Both the position numbers and the translations under genes were made by a program. A DNA stretch of 64,000 nucleotides from Pseudomonas viridiflava (GTDB taxonomy: Bacteria > Pseudomonadota > Gammaproteobacteria > Pseudomonadales > Pseudomonadaceae), in NCBI RefSeq assembly GCF_001642795.1, contig NZ_LKEH01000016.1, positions 49,939 to 113,938 on the forward strand, given 5' to 3'. Of this stretch, positions 1 through 10,014 are shown piece after piece (the first letter of the stretch is position 1; each line of letters starts with the position of its first letter). Below the pieces are notes generated by a model. That model saw only the letters and a program-made list of their open reading frames with translations, was not told the DNA's origin and did no database searches.

Positions 1-647
<647 letters not shown>

Positions 648-703
648 CAATCCAGCGCCCGGCCGTTTTGGCCGGGCTGCCTATCATGTTGGGAGTTTCA
701 CCC

Positions 704-1846
704 ATGGCAGTTGCCTCCGGCGCCTACAAGAAAGCCCTCGAAGGCGGTCAGCAACCCAAACAGGTGCTGGTCAAGATCGATCGCGTCACGAAAAAATTCG
801 ACGAGACGATTGCTGTGGACGACGTGTCCCTGCAAATCAACAAGGGTGAGATCTTCGCCCTGCTCGGCGGATCGGGCTCCGGCAAGTCCACACTGCTGCG
901 CATGCTGGCAGGCTTCGAGCGTCCGACCGAGGGTCGCATCTACCTCGACGGCGTCGACATCACCGACATGCCGCCGTACGAACGTCCGATCAACATGATG
1001 TTCCAGTCCTACGCTCTGTTCCCGCACATGACCGTGGCCGACAACATCGCTTTCGGTCTCAAGCAGGACAGGCTGGCCAAGTCGGAAATCGACGCCCGCG
1101 TGGCCGAAATGCTCAAGCTGGTGCAGATGACCCAGTACGCCAAGCGCAAGCCGCATCAGCTTTCGGGCGGGCAGCGTCAGCGTGTCGCCCTGGCCCGCTC
1201 GCTGGCCAAGAAGCCCAAACTGCTGCTGCTCGATGAGCCCATGGGCGCGCTGGACAAGAAGCTGCGTTCGCAGATGCAGCTGGAGCTGGTGGAAATCATC
1301 GAGCGCGTGGGTGTGACCTGCGTGATGGTGACTCACGATCAGGAAGAGGCCATGACCATGGCCGAGCGCATCGCGATCATGCACCTGGGCTGGATCGCCC
1401 AGATCGGCAGCCCGATCGACATCTACGAAACCCCGACCAGCCGTCTGGTGTGTGAGTTCATCGGCAGCGTCAACCTGTTCGAAGGCGAAGTGATCGAGGA
1501 CATGGAAGGCCATGCGCTGATCCGCAGCCCCGAGCTTGAGCGCAATATTTATGTCGGCCACGGCGTGAGTACGTCCGTGGAAGACAAGAGCATCACCTAC
1601 GCGCTACGTCCGGAAAAACTGCTGATCACCACCGAGCAGCCGGGCTTTGAATACAACTGGTCGCGCGGCAAGGTCCATGACATTGCCTACCTGGGCGGTC
1701 ATTCGGTGTTCTACGTCGAACTGCCTGGCGGCAAGCTGGTGCAGTCCTTCGTGGCCAACGCCGAGCGTCAGGGCGCGCGTCCGACCTGGGGCGATGAAGT
1801 CTACGTGTGGTGGGAAGACGACAGCGGCGTGGTACTGCGCTCATGA
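704..1846 (+). CDS. potG: Polyamine ABC transporter ATP-binding protein
   Basis: Cytoplasmic ATPase of the polyamine importer, 380 residues. Walker A GGSGSGKS lies at about residues 55-62, the ABC signature LSGGQ at 153-157, and Walker B LLLLDEP with the catalytic Glu at about 178; the H-loop is in MVTHDQEEA. The C-terminal third is the TOBE-like regulatory domain typical of PotA/PotG. I chose the ATG at 704 because a GGGAG ribosome site sits 8-9 bases upstream and the family normally begins MAVASGAYKKAL; the frame is open further upstream but without a site. Its stop codon overlaps the start of potH (ATGA), which indicates translational coupling within a potFGHI operon. Confidence 0.95.
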   Translation: MAVASGAYKKALEGGQQPKQVLVKIDRVTKKFDETIAVDDVSLQINKGEIFALLGGSGSGKSTLLRMLAGFERPTEGRIYLDGVDITDMPPYERPINMMFQSYALFPHMTVADNIAFGLKQDRLAKSEIDARVAEMLKLVQMTQYAKRKPHQLSGGQRQRVALARSLAKKPKLLLLDEPMGALDKKLRSQMQLELVEIIERVGVTCVMVTHDQEEAMTMAERIAIMHLGWIAQIGSPIDIYETPTSRLVCEFIGSVNLFEGEVIEDMEGHALIRSPELERNIYVGHGVSTSVEDKSITYALRPEKLLITTEQPGFEYNWSRGKVHDIAYLGGHSVFYVELPGGKLVQSFVANAERQGARPTWGDEVYVWWEDDSGVVLRS

Positions 1847-2763
1847 AAATCCGCAAGATCAAGCGCGCCTTCGGGCGCATCATGCCCAACGGTCGGCAGA
1901 TGGTCATTGGCGTGCCGTTCCTCTGGCTGTTTCTGTTCTTTGCGCTGCCGTTCCTGATCGTCATCAAGATCAGCTTCGCCGAGGCTGACGTCGCCATCCC
2001 GCCGTATACGGAAATCTTCAGCTACGCCGAAGAGAAACTGCAGTTGGTGCTCAACCTCGCCAACTACACCTTGCTGACGGGCGATGACCTGTACGTTTCG
2101 GCGTACCTGGGTTCGCTGAAAATGGCCTTCATCAGCACGCTGCTGTGCCTGCTGATCGGCTACCCGATGGCCTACGCCATCGCCAATGCGCGCAAGGACA
2201 TCCAGACGGTTCTGTTGCTGCTGATCATGATGCCGACCTGGACCGCGATCCTGATTCGCGTCTACGCCTGGATGGGCATTCTCAGCAACAACGGGCTGCT
2301 CAATGCATTTCTGATGTGGCTGGGCCTGATCAACGAGCCGTTGCAGATCCTCAACACCAATCTGGCGGTGTACATCGGCGTGGTCTATTCCTACCTGCCG
2401 TTCATGATCCTGCCGCTGTACGCCAACCTCGTGAAGCACGACACCAGCCTGCTGGAAGCCGCGTCCGATCTGGGGTCGAGCACCTTCAACAGTTTCTGGA
2501 AGATCACCGTGCCGCTGTCCAAGAACGGCGTGATCGCCGGCTGCATGCTGGTGTTCATCCCGGTCGTCGGCGAGTTCGTGATCCCCGAGCTGCTGGGCGG
2601 GCCGGAAACCCTGATGATCGGCCGCGTGCTGTGGCAGGAATTCTTCAACAACCGTGACTGGCCCGTGGCTTCGGCGCTGGCGGTCATCATGCTGCTGGTG
2701 CTCATTGTGCCGATCATCCTGTTCAACCGCAGTCAGGCCAAAGAACTGGAGGGCAAGGCATGA
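1843..2763 (+). CDS. potH: Polyamine ABC transporter permease PotH
   Basis: Inner-membrane permease of 306 residues with about six membrane segments and the cytoplasmic EAA loop (EAASDLGSSTFNSFWKITVPLS) that docks on the ATPase. The start at 1843 is fixed by the ATGA overlap with potG. It pairs with PotI to form the translocation pore. The next gene starts inside its stop codon, again by an ATGA overlap, so potG, potH and potI are one tightly coupled unit. Confidence 0.95.
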   Translation: MKIRKIKRAFGRIMPNGRQMVIGVPFLWLFLFFALPFLIVIKISFAEADVAIPPYTEIFSYAEEKLQLVLNLANYTLLTGDDLYVSAYLGSLKMAFISTLLCLLIGYPMAYAIANARKDIQTVLLLLIMMPTWTAILIRVYAWMGILSNNGLLNAFLMWLGLINEPLQILNTNLAVYIGVVYSYLPFMILPLYANLVKHDTSLLEAASDLGSSTFNSFWKITVPLSKNGVIAGCMLVFIPVVGEFVIPELLGGPETLMIGRVLWQEFFNNRDWPVASALAVIMLLVLIVPIILFNRSQAKELEGKA

Positions 2764-3641
2764 AGACCTTTCGATTCTCGAACCTGATGCTGGTCCTCGG
2801 TCTGCTGTTCATCTATGCGCCGATGGTCATTCTGGTCATCTACTCGTTCAACGCCTCGCAACTGGTGACGGTCTGGGGCGGCTGGTCGGTGAAGTGGTAC
2901 GTGGGCCTGCTGGACAACTCGCAACTGATGGGCTCGGTGATGCGCTCGCTGGAAATCGCCTGCTACACCGCCATCGCGGCGGTGGCGCTGGGGACAATGG
3001 CGGCGTTCGTGCTGACCCGCATCACACGCTTCAAGGGCCGGACCTTCTTCGGCGGGCTGGTCACGGCACCGCTGGTGATGCCGGAAGTGATCACCGGTCT
3101 GTCGTTATTGCTGCTGTTCGTGGCGATGGCGCAGCTGATCGGCTGGCCACAGGAACGCGGCATCGTGACCATCTGGATCGCGCACACGACGTTCTGTGCG
3201 GCTTATGTGGCGGTCGTGGTGTCGGCGCGCCTGCGTGAGCTGGACCTGTCGATTGAAGAGGCGGCGATGGACCTGGGGGCGCGTCCGTGGAAGGTGTTCT
3301 TCCTGATCACCATCCCGATGATCGCGCCATCGCTGGCGGCGGGCGGCATGATGTCCTTCGCACTGTCGCTGGACGACCTGGTCCTGGCCAGCTTCGTCTC
3401 CGGGCCGGGTTCGACGACCTTGCCGATGGAAGTGTTCTCGGCCGTGCGTCTGGGCGTGAAGCCTGAGATCAACGCGGTGGCGAGCCTGATTCTGCTGGCC
3501 GTCTCGCTGGCCACCTTTCTGGTCTGGTTCTTCACCCGCCGTGCGGAAAACAACCGCAAACGCGCGATCCAGCAAGCCATCGAGGAAAGCGCCGCCGACT
3601 CCTGGAAACAACCCGACCCACGCCGCGCCCCGGCTGCGTGA
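2760..3641 (+). CDS. potI: Polyamine ABC transporter permease PotI
   Basis: Second permease subunit of the putrescine-type importer, 293 residues. It begins with a membrane segment after MKTFRFSNLML and carries the EAA loop EEAAMDLGARPWKVFFLITIP. The C-terminal tail after the last membrane segment is polar and rich in Arg and Ala. The gene ends the operon: what follows is a run of short intergenic hairpin repeats, not another gene on this strand. I see no clear intrinsic terminator with a T-tract directly after the stop codon. Confidence 0.95.
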   Translation: MKTFRFSNLMLVLGLLFIYAPMVILVIYSFNASQLVTVWGGWSVKWYVGLLDNSQLMGSVMRSLEIACYTAIAAVALGTMAAFVLTRITRFKGRTFFGGLVTAPLVMPEVITGLSLLLLFVAMAQLIGWPQERGIVTIWIAHTTFCAAYVAVVVSARLRELDLSIEEAAMDLGARPWKVFFLITIPMIAPSLAAGGMMSFALSLDDLVLASFVSGPGSTTLPMEVFSAVRLGVKPEINAVASLILLAVSLATFLVWFFTRRAENNRKRAIQQAIEESAADSWKQPDPRRAPAA

Positions 3642-3957
3642 CGCTGATCGTTCCTACGCTGCGCTCATCGTTTGATCGTTCCCACGCTCTGCGTGGGAAT
3701 GCCTCCCAGGACGCTCCGCGTCCGCTCTCGAAGGTGGCGCAGATGCACGTCCAAGCTCCAGCGTTATCCACGTCATGCGCTCGGCTCACTGAATCCTCAG
3801 TCTGTGCCATTTGTGACGCAAAGCGTCACGGGCTGCATGCCCACGCGGAGCATTGGCACGATCAATATCGCGCAATGATCGTTCCTCACGCTCCGATGGG
3901 CACGATCAGTGTTGAGGCAGACTTGTGTATAACGATGGGCACGATCAGTGTCCTCGC
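3642..3957. repeat. Intergenic cluster of modular GC-core hairpin repeats
   Basis: A 316-bp gap between the convergent potI and acylase genes, filled with short inverted repeats rather than genes. Recognisable modules are TTCCCACGC-TCT-GCGTGGGAA (3679-3699), GGACGC-TCC-GCGTCC (3709-3723), GTGACGC-AAA-GCGTCAC (3812-3828) and a TGCCCACGCGGAGCATTGGCA-like arm (3836-3857), then degenerate pieces containing GGGCACGATCAGTG up to about 3950. The same modules recur at 9851-9930 and 23478-23560. They look like dispersed non-coding elements that may also end transcription from both sides. Confidence 0.7.
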
Positions 3958-6345
3958 TCACTGCCCCGGCACGAACCTCAACACCCCTTCGGTGTGCTCG
4001 ACCACGTCCTGTTCGCTGAAGTGCTGTTTCATGTACTCGCCATTGATGTAGGCCTTGGCCTGATCCGAGTAGTGCTTGTCGAACGGTACGCCGCTCTGGC
4101 CGACGGGGTTGATGCCCAGGCTGTTGGCGGGGTCGGCGAAGTCGATGATGCGGCGGGTCGAGGGGCCGTAGTTCACGGGCCACGGCGCAGGGCGAATGCT
4201 GGCTGACAGGTTGTTCGGCACTTCATGCGTACCCGGCGCCGGGTAGGGGCCGACGTTCAGCACTTTATCCAATGGCTTCTGTGAGCCCAGCGGATGTCCA
4301 TGGGTCAATGTGTGCGCTCTGCCCCAGACCCATTCGTCCGGGTTGTTGCCGTACAGGGATTTGAGATGCGAAACGCTGGCACGCCACGCAACCTTGACGG
4401 TATTGGCGCGGCTTTCTTCGTGAGGTGAGTTGCGGTTGTTCCACCAGGGAGAGTCGGCATCAGCGGCCAGACGCGGCAGCGCCATGTCCAGCGAGCGTGT
4501 CGTCAGGAGCGTCTGGAACAGGTCATCGCCCAGTTCATCGTGGAAAGTTTCTTCAGTGATGTCGAACAGGAACTGGTTGAACAGCGTCGCACCCACCGAG
4601 TCCAGCGAATACTCGCCGTTCCAACTGGCCATCCGCTCCACCAGCGCCAGTTCCTCAGGGTCGCTGACCACGCTGCGCAGCACTGGAATCAGCGGCCGGA
4701 GGATGCTCGGCGCGTAATCAGTCCGTGTGCCCAGTTGCAGCTTCTTGTTGGCCTCCACATCCCACTTGACCGAGGCGTCACTCAGCTGACGGTCAAGCTG
4801 TTGGCCACGCTCAGGCGGGTTGTAGTAACCCGGAATCTGCATCCCGGTGGGCGAGAGCGGCTGGAAGTTGGCCGACACGATGTAGCCTCGTGCCGGATTC
4901 TCTTCCTGCGGGTTGGCGCTGAAAGGGTAGAAACCCAGTTTGTCGGCCTGCGCCGTGCTGCCATCGAGGATGTAGGTCGGGTTGACGCCTTCCGGCCGGA
5001 TCGGCAATTGCGCCGTTGCCCACCAGCCGATGTCACCCTTGGCGTTGGCCCAGACGATGTTCAGGCCGGGCGCCTGGATCTTCTCGGCCGCGCTGCGCAT
5101 CTTCTCTCGCGTGTCGGCGCGGTTGGCCTCATAGAAACCGTCCAGCACCGGGTTGTCCGACACCAGGAATGACCACCACATCGCGATGGGCACCTGTCCT
5201 GCATTCTTGCCCATCGCATCGTTGACGACAGGGCCATGCGGCGACTCCAGAAGGCTCAGCGTGACAGGCGCTTGGCCCTTGACCGCAATCTGCTGTTCGG
5301 TGCGGGTCATCTCGACCCACTGACCGTGATACCAGACCTGATTGGGGTTTTCAGGATTGGTCTTCTCGGCGATCAGGTCCATGTCGTCGTTCTGGAACAT
5401 GGTCAGGCTCCAGCCGAAGTCCATGTTGTGGCCCAGAAACGCAAACGGATTCAGCGGCTGAAAATGCCCGTACAGTTCGAAGCCCGGTGCCGACAGCTGC
5501 GCCTCGTACCAGGCCGCAGGCACCGAGAAGCGGATGTGCGGGTCGCCCGCCAGAATGGGTTTGCCGCTTTGCGTGCGGCTGCCGGAAATCGCCCAGGCAT
5601 TGCTGCCTTCGAATTGCGGCAGGCCAGCCTGTTCAAATGCTTCATTGCTCAGTTTCGCCAGCGCGCCAAGGCCTTTCCAGTCCGCACCAGTCAGCGCGGG
5701 CTTCTGGTCCAGCACGCCGTTCGGGTGCCAATCCAGATCAAAAACCTTAAGGTACTGCGGGCCCAACTGGTCGCGCACATAGGTCATCAAGGGTTCGGTA
5801 CGCAATGCCGAAGCAAAACTGTAGGCCAGATAGCCACCGATGCTGAGCGTGTCTTCAGCGCTGAACGGCCGCTTGGGGATGCCCAGTGCGTCGGACTCCA
5901 TCGGCCTTGCGTGGGTGTCCTGATACTGGTTGATGCCATCGAGATAGGCTTCAAGGGCCTTCCACATCGGCGTGTTCTTGTCCTGACGCGCCACATAGGC
6001 CGCCGCGTGATCACGGATGCGCAGGCTGCGGAACAGCTTGTCGGTCTCGATCAGATTCGGACCCAGGATTTCGGCCAGTTCGCCACGCGCCAGACGCCTT
6101 ATCATTTCCATCTGGAACAGCCGGTCCTGAGCCTGGACATAGCCCAGGGTGCGGTACAGGTCCGCTTCGTTTTCGGCACGTATATGCGGCACACCGCGTT
6201 CGTCGTAGCGCACGCTGACCGGCCCCTGCAGACGGCTCATGGCAATCTCGCCCTCGCGCACCGGCTGTTTGCTGTGGACGTACCAGCCTGCGCCACTGGC
6301 AACGATGGCGATGATGAGGGCAAGGGCGATCAGGCTGCGTTTCAT
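3958..6345 (-). CDS. Penicillin/AHL acylase family protein (Ntn hydrolase precursor)
   Basis: A 795-residue precursor of the penicillin acylase (S45) family. It has an N-terminal signal or anchor segment (residues 5-20), an alpha-subunit region with VRYDERGVPHIRA and QAQDRLFQMEMIRRLARGELAE, then the autocleavage site Gly247-Ser248-Asn249-Ala-Trp, where Ser248 would become the N-terminal nucleophile of the beta subunit. The beta part carries GHNMDFGWSLT and the late GVPFDKHYSDQAKAYINGEY motif. Related Pseudomonas enzymes (PvdQ, QuiP, HacA, HacB) remove the acyl chain from acyl-homoserine lactones in the periplasm; length and sequence suit the QuiP/HacB side. Substrate is inferred, not shown; a beta-lactam or other amide substrate is possible. 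Confidence 0.88.
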   Translation of the reverse strand: MKRSLIALALIIAIVASGAGWYVHSKQPVREGEIAMSRLQGPVSVRYDERGVPHIRAENEADLYRTLGYVQAQDRLFQMEMIRRLARGELAEILGPNLIETDKLFRSLRIRDHAAAYVARQDKNTPMWKALEAYLDGINQYQDTHARPMESDALGIPKRPFSAEDTLSIGGYLAYSFASALRTEPLMTYVRDQLGPQYLKVFDLDWHPNGVLDQKPALTGADWKGLGALAKLSNEAFEQAGLPQFEGSNAWAISGSRTQSGKPILAGDPHIRFSVPAAWYEAQLSAPGFELYGHFQPLNPFAFLGHNMDFGWSLTMFQNDDMDLIAEKTNPENPNQVWYHGQWVEMTRTEQQIAVKGQAPVTLSLLESPHGPVVNDAMGKNAGQVPIAMWWSFLVSDNPVLDGFYEANRADTREKMRSAAEKIQAPGLNIVWANAKGDIGWWATAQLPIRPEGVNPTYILDGSTAQADKLGFYPFSANPQEENPARGYIVSANFQPLSPTGMQIPGYYNPPERGQQLDRQLSDASVKWDVEANKKLQLGTRTDYAPSILRPLIPVLRSVVSDPEELALVERMASWNGEYSLDSVGATLFNQFLFDITEETFHDELGDDLFQTLLTTRSLDMALPRLAADADSPWWNNRNSPHEESRANTVKVAWRASVSHLKSLYGNNPDEWVWGRAHTLTHGHPLGSQKPLDKVLNVGPYPAPGTHEVPNNLSASIRPAPWPVNYGPSTRRIIDFADPANSLGINPVGQSGVPFDKHYSDQAKAYINGEYMKQHFSEQDVVEHTEGVLRFVPGQ

Positions 6346-6549
6346 CCGGTTCCTCTATGAGTGGCGTATTGCGGGGATGAAGGCTACCGTTTTGGCTCAG
6401 GGCTGGGTAGTGAAGATACCGGGCAGATACAATGCGCACGTTGTGTAAAAAACGTTTTAACTGTGTCGGTCTGGCTTGTCATGTCCAGGCAGACAGAAGA
6501 CTATCCCTGCATCATCTGCTCGCGGCGCTTGCCCGAATCTGGAAGGCCC

Positions 6550-7491
6550 ATGTCCGTAACGTTCGACCCCGATAATCTGCGTGCCAGCCTGTTGCCGCTG
6601 GGCATCATCGATCCGCTTTCGCCGGATGGACAGGCGTACCAGCGCTTCTATGGACTGGGCGGTCTGGGCGGTGAGAACGTGATTCGCAGCTGGCTCGGGC
6701 GGCTGGATGTGGCGGGGTACGAGATCGTCGGGCAGGTGTGGATTCCCGAGAATGCCGTCGCAACGCTGTTTCTGTTCCACGGCTTCTATGACCACATGGG
6801 CCTGTACCGGCACGTGATCGAATGGGCGCTGGGGCAGGGCTTTGCGGTGATTTCCTGCGACCTGCCGGGCCACGGGCTTTCCAGCGGCAGCCGCGCAAGC
6901 ATCAACGACTTCGCGGAATATCAGGCCGTGCTGCAGCAACTGCTGCTGGAAGCGCAGGCCCTCAGACTGCCGCAGCCCTGGCATCTGTGTGGCCAGAGCA
7001 CCGGCGGTGCCATCGTGATCGATCATTTGCTCAATCAGGGTGCCGACAGCCCAGCGCAAGGACAGGTGATTCTGCTGTCGCCACTGGTGCGCCCGCGTGC
7101 CTGGGGCTGGTCGCGGCTCAGTTACTACCTGCTCAAGCCCTTCGTGACCGGCATCGCCCGACGTTTCACCGAAAACTCCAACGCCCCGGCCTTCCTGCCG
7201 TTCCTGCTGGCCGACCCGTTGCAGCCCAATCGACTGCCGACCGCCTGGGTCGGTGCGCTGGCGCAATGGATCGTACGTATCGAAAGCGCGCCACGCAGCA
7301 CACGCAGTCCGTTGATCATTCAGGGTGAGGCGGACATGACGGTGGACTGGCTGCACAACCTGAGCGTTCTGAAGGACAAATTCAGCGAACCGCAGATCCT
7401 GATGCTCGGCCCCGCTCGCCATCACCTGGCCAACGAACTGCCGGAGTTGCGCGCACGGTACTTCGATTTTCTGGCGGAGCGGTTGCGTTAA
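6550..7491 (+). CDS. Alpha/beta hydrolase (serine lysophospholipase-like)
   Basis: Soluble alpha/beta-hydrolase of 313 residues. The nucleophile elbow is GQSTG with Ser150; an HGFYDHMG oxyanion region lies near 77-84, DLPGHGLSSG at about 104-113, the likely acid Asp262 in GEADMTVDW, and the catalytic His at 291 or 292 in ARHHLANE. The pattern fits the Hydrolase_4/lysophospholipase group acting on acyl esters. The start at 6550 is preceded by GGAAGG; the frame is open upstream but shows no coding-like sequence. It is divergent from the acylase gene across about 200 bp and its stop overlaps by 4 bases the end of the small convergent membrane-protein gene. Confidence 0.85.
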   Translation: MSVTFDPDNLRASLLPLGIIDPLSPDGQAYQRFYGLGGLGGENVIRSWLGRLDVAGYEIVGQVWIPENAVATLFLFHGFYDHMGLYRHVIEWALGQGFAVISCDLPGHGLSSGSRASINDFAEYQAVLQQLLLEAQALRLPQPWHLCGQSTGGAIVIDHLLNQGADSPAQGQVILLSPLVRPRAWGWSRLSYYLLKPFVTGIARRFTENSNAPAFLPFLLADPLQPNRLPTAWVGALAQWIVRIESAPRSTRSPLIIQGEADMTVDWLHNLSVLKDKFSEPQILMLGPARHHLANELPELRARYFDFLAERLR

Positions 7492-7679
7492 GGCTTCTGG
7501 AGAGTGCGGGCCGAAAACGCTTTGACCTGACGGCGCAGACGGAAGTTGTCGACGGCCAGCGTCACGGTCGTGATCAGACCCAGCACGGCAAACGCGTCCT
7601 GTCCCAGTTCCTTCCAGAACAGCGAGGCCAGAACGGCCATGGCGATTGCGGTGGCGAGCAATGCGATCGAGTCTTTCAT
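7488..7679 (-). CDS. Small membrane protein, function unknown
   Basis: A 63-residue protein: one or two hydrophobic stretches (roughly residues 5-22 and 30-44) and a basic tail with RLRRQVKAFSARTLQKP. It starts ATG with an AAGGACG-type site just upstream on its strand, which together with a sensible topology makes it likely to be real in spite of its size. It lies 28 bp downstream of the DUF2059 gene on the same strand, so the two may be cotranscribed. No function can be assigned. Confidence 0.6.
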   Translation of the reverse strand: MKDSIALLATAIAMAVLASLFWKELGQDAFAVLGLITTVTLAVDNFRLRRQVKAFSARTLQKP

Positions 7680-7707
7680 AACGTCCTTTTTGATAACGAC
7701 TGCCGGG

Positions 7708-8466
7708 TTACTGCGCGGGATTCAGACTCGACGTACTTTGCCCGACCGCAAGTCCTGCGCGGATCGCGGCGAGCGCAGCCTGATAGTACGCCTGACCTTC
7801 CGGCGATTCGGCGAAGGTCGAAAACTCTTCCAGCTCCGGGTCCGACAGCTCGCGATAGACGTAGAGCAGTGTGTTGTTCAGATCGGCACTGATCTGCGCC
7901 ATCAGACGCTCGCGCTGGCCTTCGAGCATGCCCTGCGCCTGACCGCCGCCCAACAGGCCGGGAATCATCTGGCTCAGGCTGTCGGCAGCCACACCGGCGA
8001 TGGCGAGGCTGACTTCGGCACCGGCCTGTTTGGCGGGCAGTGCTTGCGCCAGATGTCCGATCAACAGCTGGCGGGTCGCGTCGGCTTCAATGTGCGGCAG
8101 CCCGTCGGCATGCTTGGCCAGTTGATCGGCGCGGGTCGCGGTCAGTTCGGCGTTGACGATCTTGCGGCCCAGTGGCGACTGGAAGAATTGCAGCGAGGGG
8201 TTGGGGTCTTTCAGCGTTTCACGCAGGCGTCGTGCAGCACGCTGATCCATCGCCTGCGGTGCAAAACGCTGATTGCTGTTATTGACCAGCGCCTGAAAAA
8301 CCGCAGGTGGCAGGTTGTCCCGGTAGCGCTGTTGCGCAGCTTTCAAGGCATCGTTGAAGTGCGCGCGCTGGTCCGGCCAGCCTGCAGCCTTGTACAACTG
8401 GTCATAGCTGTCTGCCCAGGCAGGCGCAGTGCACAACATCAACAACAAAACAAACAAACGGCGCAT
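7708..8466 (-). CDS. DUF2059 family periplasmic protein
   Basis: A 252-residue exported protein. Residues 1-18 form a signal peptide ending in APAWA before DSYDQL. The body is all-helical, with a DUF2059-like C-terminal part (ISADLNNTLLYVYRELSDPELEEFSTFAESPEGQAYYQAALAA split over two helices; the segment around SDPELEEF is the recognisable piece). The start at 8466 gives the signal peptide at the very N-terminus; an upstream in-frame extension has no export signal and was rejected. The family's role is unknown. It is divergent from the oxygenase gene. Confidence 0.8.
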   Translation of the reverse strand: MRRLFVLLLMLCTAPAWADSYDQLYKAAGWPDQRAHFNDALKAAQQRYRDNLPPAVFQALVNNSNQRFAPQAMDQRAARRLRETLKDPNPSLQFFQSPLGRKIVNAELTATRADQLAKHADGLPHIEADATRQLLIGHLAQALPAKQAGAEVSLAIAGVAADSLSQMIPGLLGGGQAQGMLEGQRERLMAQISADLNNTLLYVYRELSDPELEEFSTFAESPEGQAYYQAALAAIRAGLAVGQSTSSLNPAQ

Positions 8467-8604
8467 TAGGGACTCCTGTCGGCAGGTCGCTATTCTCCGG
8501 GTGTTACCGGGGACTTGTCGAGTTATCACTGCCCTTGCGCAGCGAAATCTACCGCATATGACGCGCCACATACGCGCCTCTGTCGGATTTCAGGGCTTAT
8601 GGAT

Positions 8605-9243
8605 ATGATGCGCCGCATGCGCATACCCTCCGATCACCCGCTGCTGCTACGAATCGTCGACGACCTGGCCGCAAACGGCTGGTCGCAGCAGAATATTTTC
8701 CTGCCCGACAGTCTGACCCTCGAACTCGAACAAGAGTGCCGCAAGCGCGCTGCCGAAGGTGAACTGGAGCCTGCCGGTATAGGCCGGGGGCTTGCGCATG
8801 AAGTGCGCGAGGGGATTCGCGGTGACCGGATCCAGTGGCTGGAGGCAGGTCAGGCAGACTGCTGCGACCGTTATCTGGAACTGATGGACAGCCTGCGTCA
8901 GGCGCTTAACCGCGGTCTGTTCCTGGGCCTTGAGGATTACGAAAGCCATTTCGCCCAGTATCCGCCCGGCGCCTTCTATCTGCGCCACGTGGACCGCTTC
9001 CGCGATGACGACAAACGCATGGTGTCGGCGGTGCTGTACCTCAACAACGCCTGGCTCCCGGAACATGGCGGTCAGTTGCGCATGTACCTCAAGGACGAGG
9101 TGGCGTATGACGTGCAGCCTACGGGCGGTTGTCTGGTTGTGTTTCTCTCCGGCGAGATTCCCCATGAAGTGCTGCCCGCAACCCGGGACAGGCTGTCACT
9201 GACCGGCTGGTTCCGGCGTCGTGGCGACGAGGTTTTTCCTTAG
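8605..9243 (+). CDS. 2-oxoglutarate/Fe(II) oxygenase family protein
   Basis: A cytosolic protein of about 212 residues with the prolyl 4-hydroxylase fold. The metal triad is visible as the HVD pair (YLRHVDRFRDDDKR) and a later His in GEIPHEVLP, with the 2-oxoglutarate-binding Arg expected in DRLSLTGWFRRRG. Several in-frame ATGs (8599, 8605, 8608, 8617) are possible starts; 8605 is chosen because an AGGG lies 9 bases upstream. The substrate is unknown; homologues hydroxylate protein residues or small molecules. It is a single gene with no clear operon partner. Confidence 0.85.
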   Translation: MMRRMRIPSDHPLLLRIVDDLAANGWSQQNIFLPDSLTLELEQECRKRAAEGELEPAGIGRGLAHEVREGIRGDRIQWLEAGQADCCDRYLELMDSLRQALNRGLFLGLEDYESHFAQYPPGAFYLRHVDRFRDDDKRMVSAVLYLNNAWLPEHGGQLRMYLKDEVAYDVQPTGGCLVVFLSGEIPHEVLPATRDRLSLTGWFRRRGDEVFP

Positions 9244-9368
9244 GTCGCGTCTTGAATTCGGCTGCACAGATTCATGAAAACACTTTCATCAAGTCGTTCA
9301 GCTGTTTTTACGCGGCTCGGGCTATCGTTGCACGGCCCGACATTACGTCGATCACGTCTGGAGACATC

Positions 9369-9806
9369 ATGAAGTCGCTATTTTCTGGAGTTGTCGTTGC
9401 AAGCGTTCTGCTGGGCGCTTCGATGCTGGTCAGCGCCGCTGACATCCCGCGCACCGCATCGGCGCCGGGTGCCGAGGTCTACATCATCTCGCCGAAGGAT
9501 GGCGAGACCGTCACCTCGCCCTTCAAAGTGCAGTTTGGCTTGAAAGGCATGGGCGTTGCGCCTGCCGGTGTGGACGTCCCCGAGACCGGGCACCATCACC
9601 TCCTGATCGACGTGAAAGACCAGCCTGCGATGGATACGCCATTGCCGATGACTGACAACATCCGCCATTTCGGCAAGGGCCAGACCGAAACCGAAGTGAA
9701 CCTGCCGCCGGGCCAGCACACCCTGCAACTGCTGGTGGGTGACAAGAGCCACATCCCGCTGAACCCGAGCGTCGAGTCGAAGAAGATCACCATCAACGTG
9801 AAGTGA
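9369..9806 (+). CDS. DUF4399 domain exported protein
   Basis: A 145-residue secreted protein: signal peptide of about 23 residues ending in VSAADIP, then one beta-rich domain with VYIISPKDGETVTSPFKVQFGL, the histidine cluster ETGHHHLLIDV and the closing HTLQLLVGDKSHIPL. This is the DUF4399 pattern; the conserved His residues could bind metal, but that is inference. A GGAGA site precedes the ATG at 9369. It stands alone, followed by the repeat cluster that separates it from the convergent yejF gene. Confidence 0.85.
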   Translation: MKSLFSGVVVASVLLGASMLVSAADIPRTASAPGAEVYIISPKDGETVTSPFKVQFGLKGMGVAPAGVDVPETGHHHLLIDVKDQPAMDTPLPMTDNIRHFGKGQTETEVNLPPGQHTLQLLVGDKSHIPLNPSVESKKITINVK

Positions 9807-9814
9807 TGGGCGGC

Positions 9815-10000
9815 GTGCTGGCGATCTGCAGGGGACCGGCAGCCCATGATGATCGTTCCTACGCTCCGCGTGGGAATGCCGCCCAGGACGCTCCGCGTCC
9901 GCTCTTGAATGTGACGCAGAGCGTCACGGGTCGAGGCGGACAGATGCAGACTTCAGCGCTTCTTCTGACCTGACGCCATCGCCGGCAAGCCGCCTCCCAC
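9815..10000. repeat. Composite intergenic repeat: GC-core hairpins plus REP sequence
   Basis: Between two convergent genes lie GGACGC-TCC-GCGTCC (9886-9900), GTGACGC-AGA-GCGTCAC (9911-9927) and a TTCCTACGCTCCGCGTGGGAA-like arm (9855-9875), the same modules as at 3679-3857 and 23478-23560. It ends with a 36-bp REP copy (9965-10000) that contains GCCGGCAAGCCGCCTCCCAC and recurs base for base at 42654-42689. No coding potential is seen. Confidence 0.75.
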
Positions 10001-10014
10001 GGTTGCGATGCAGT

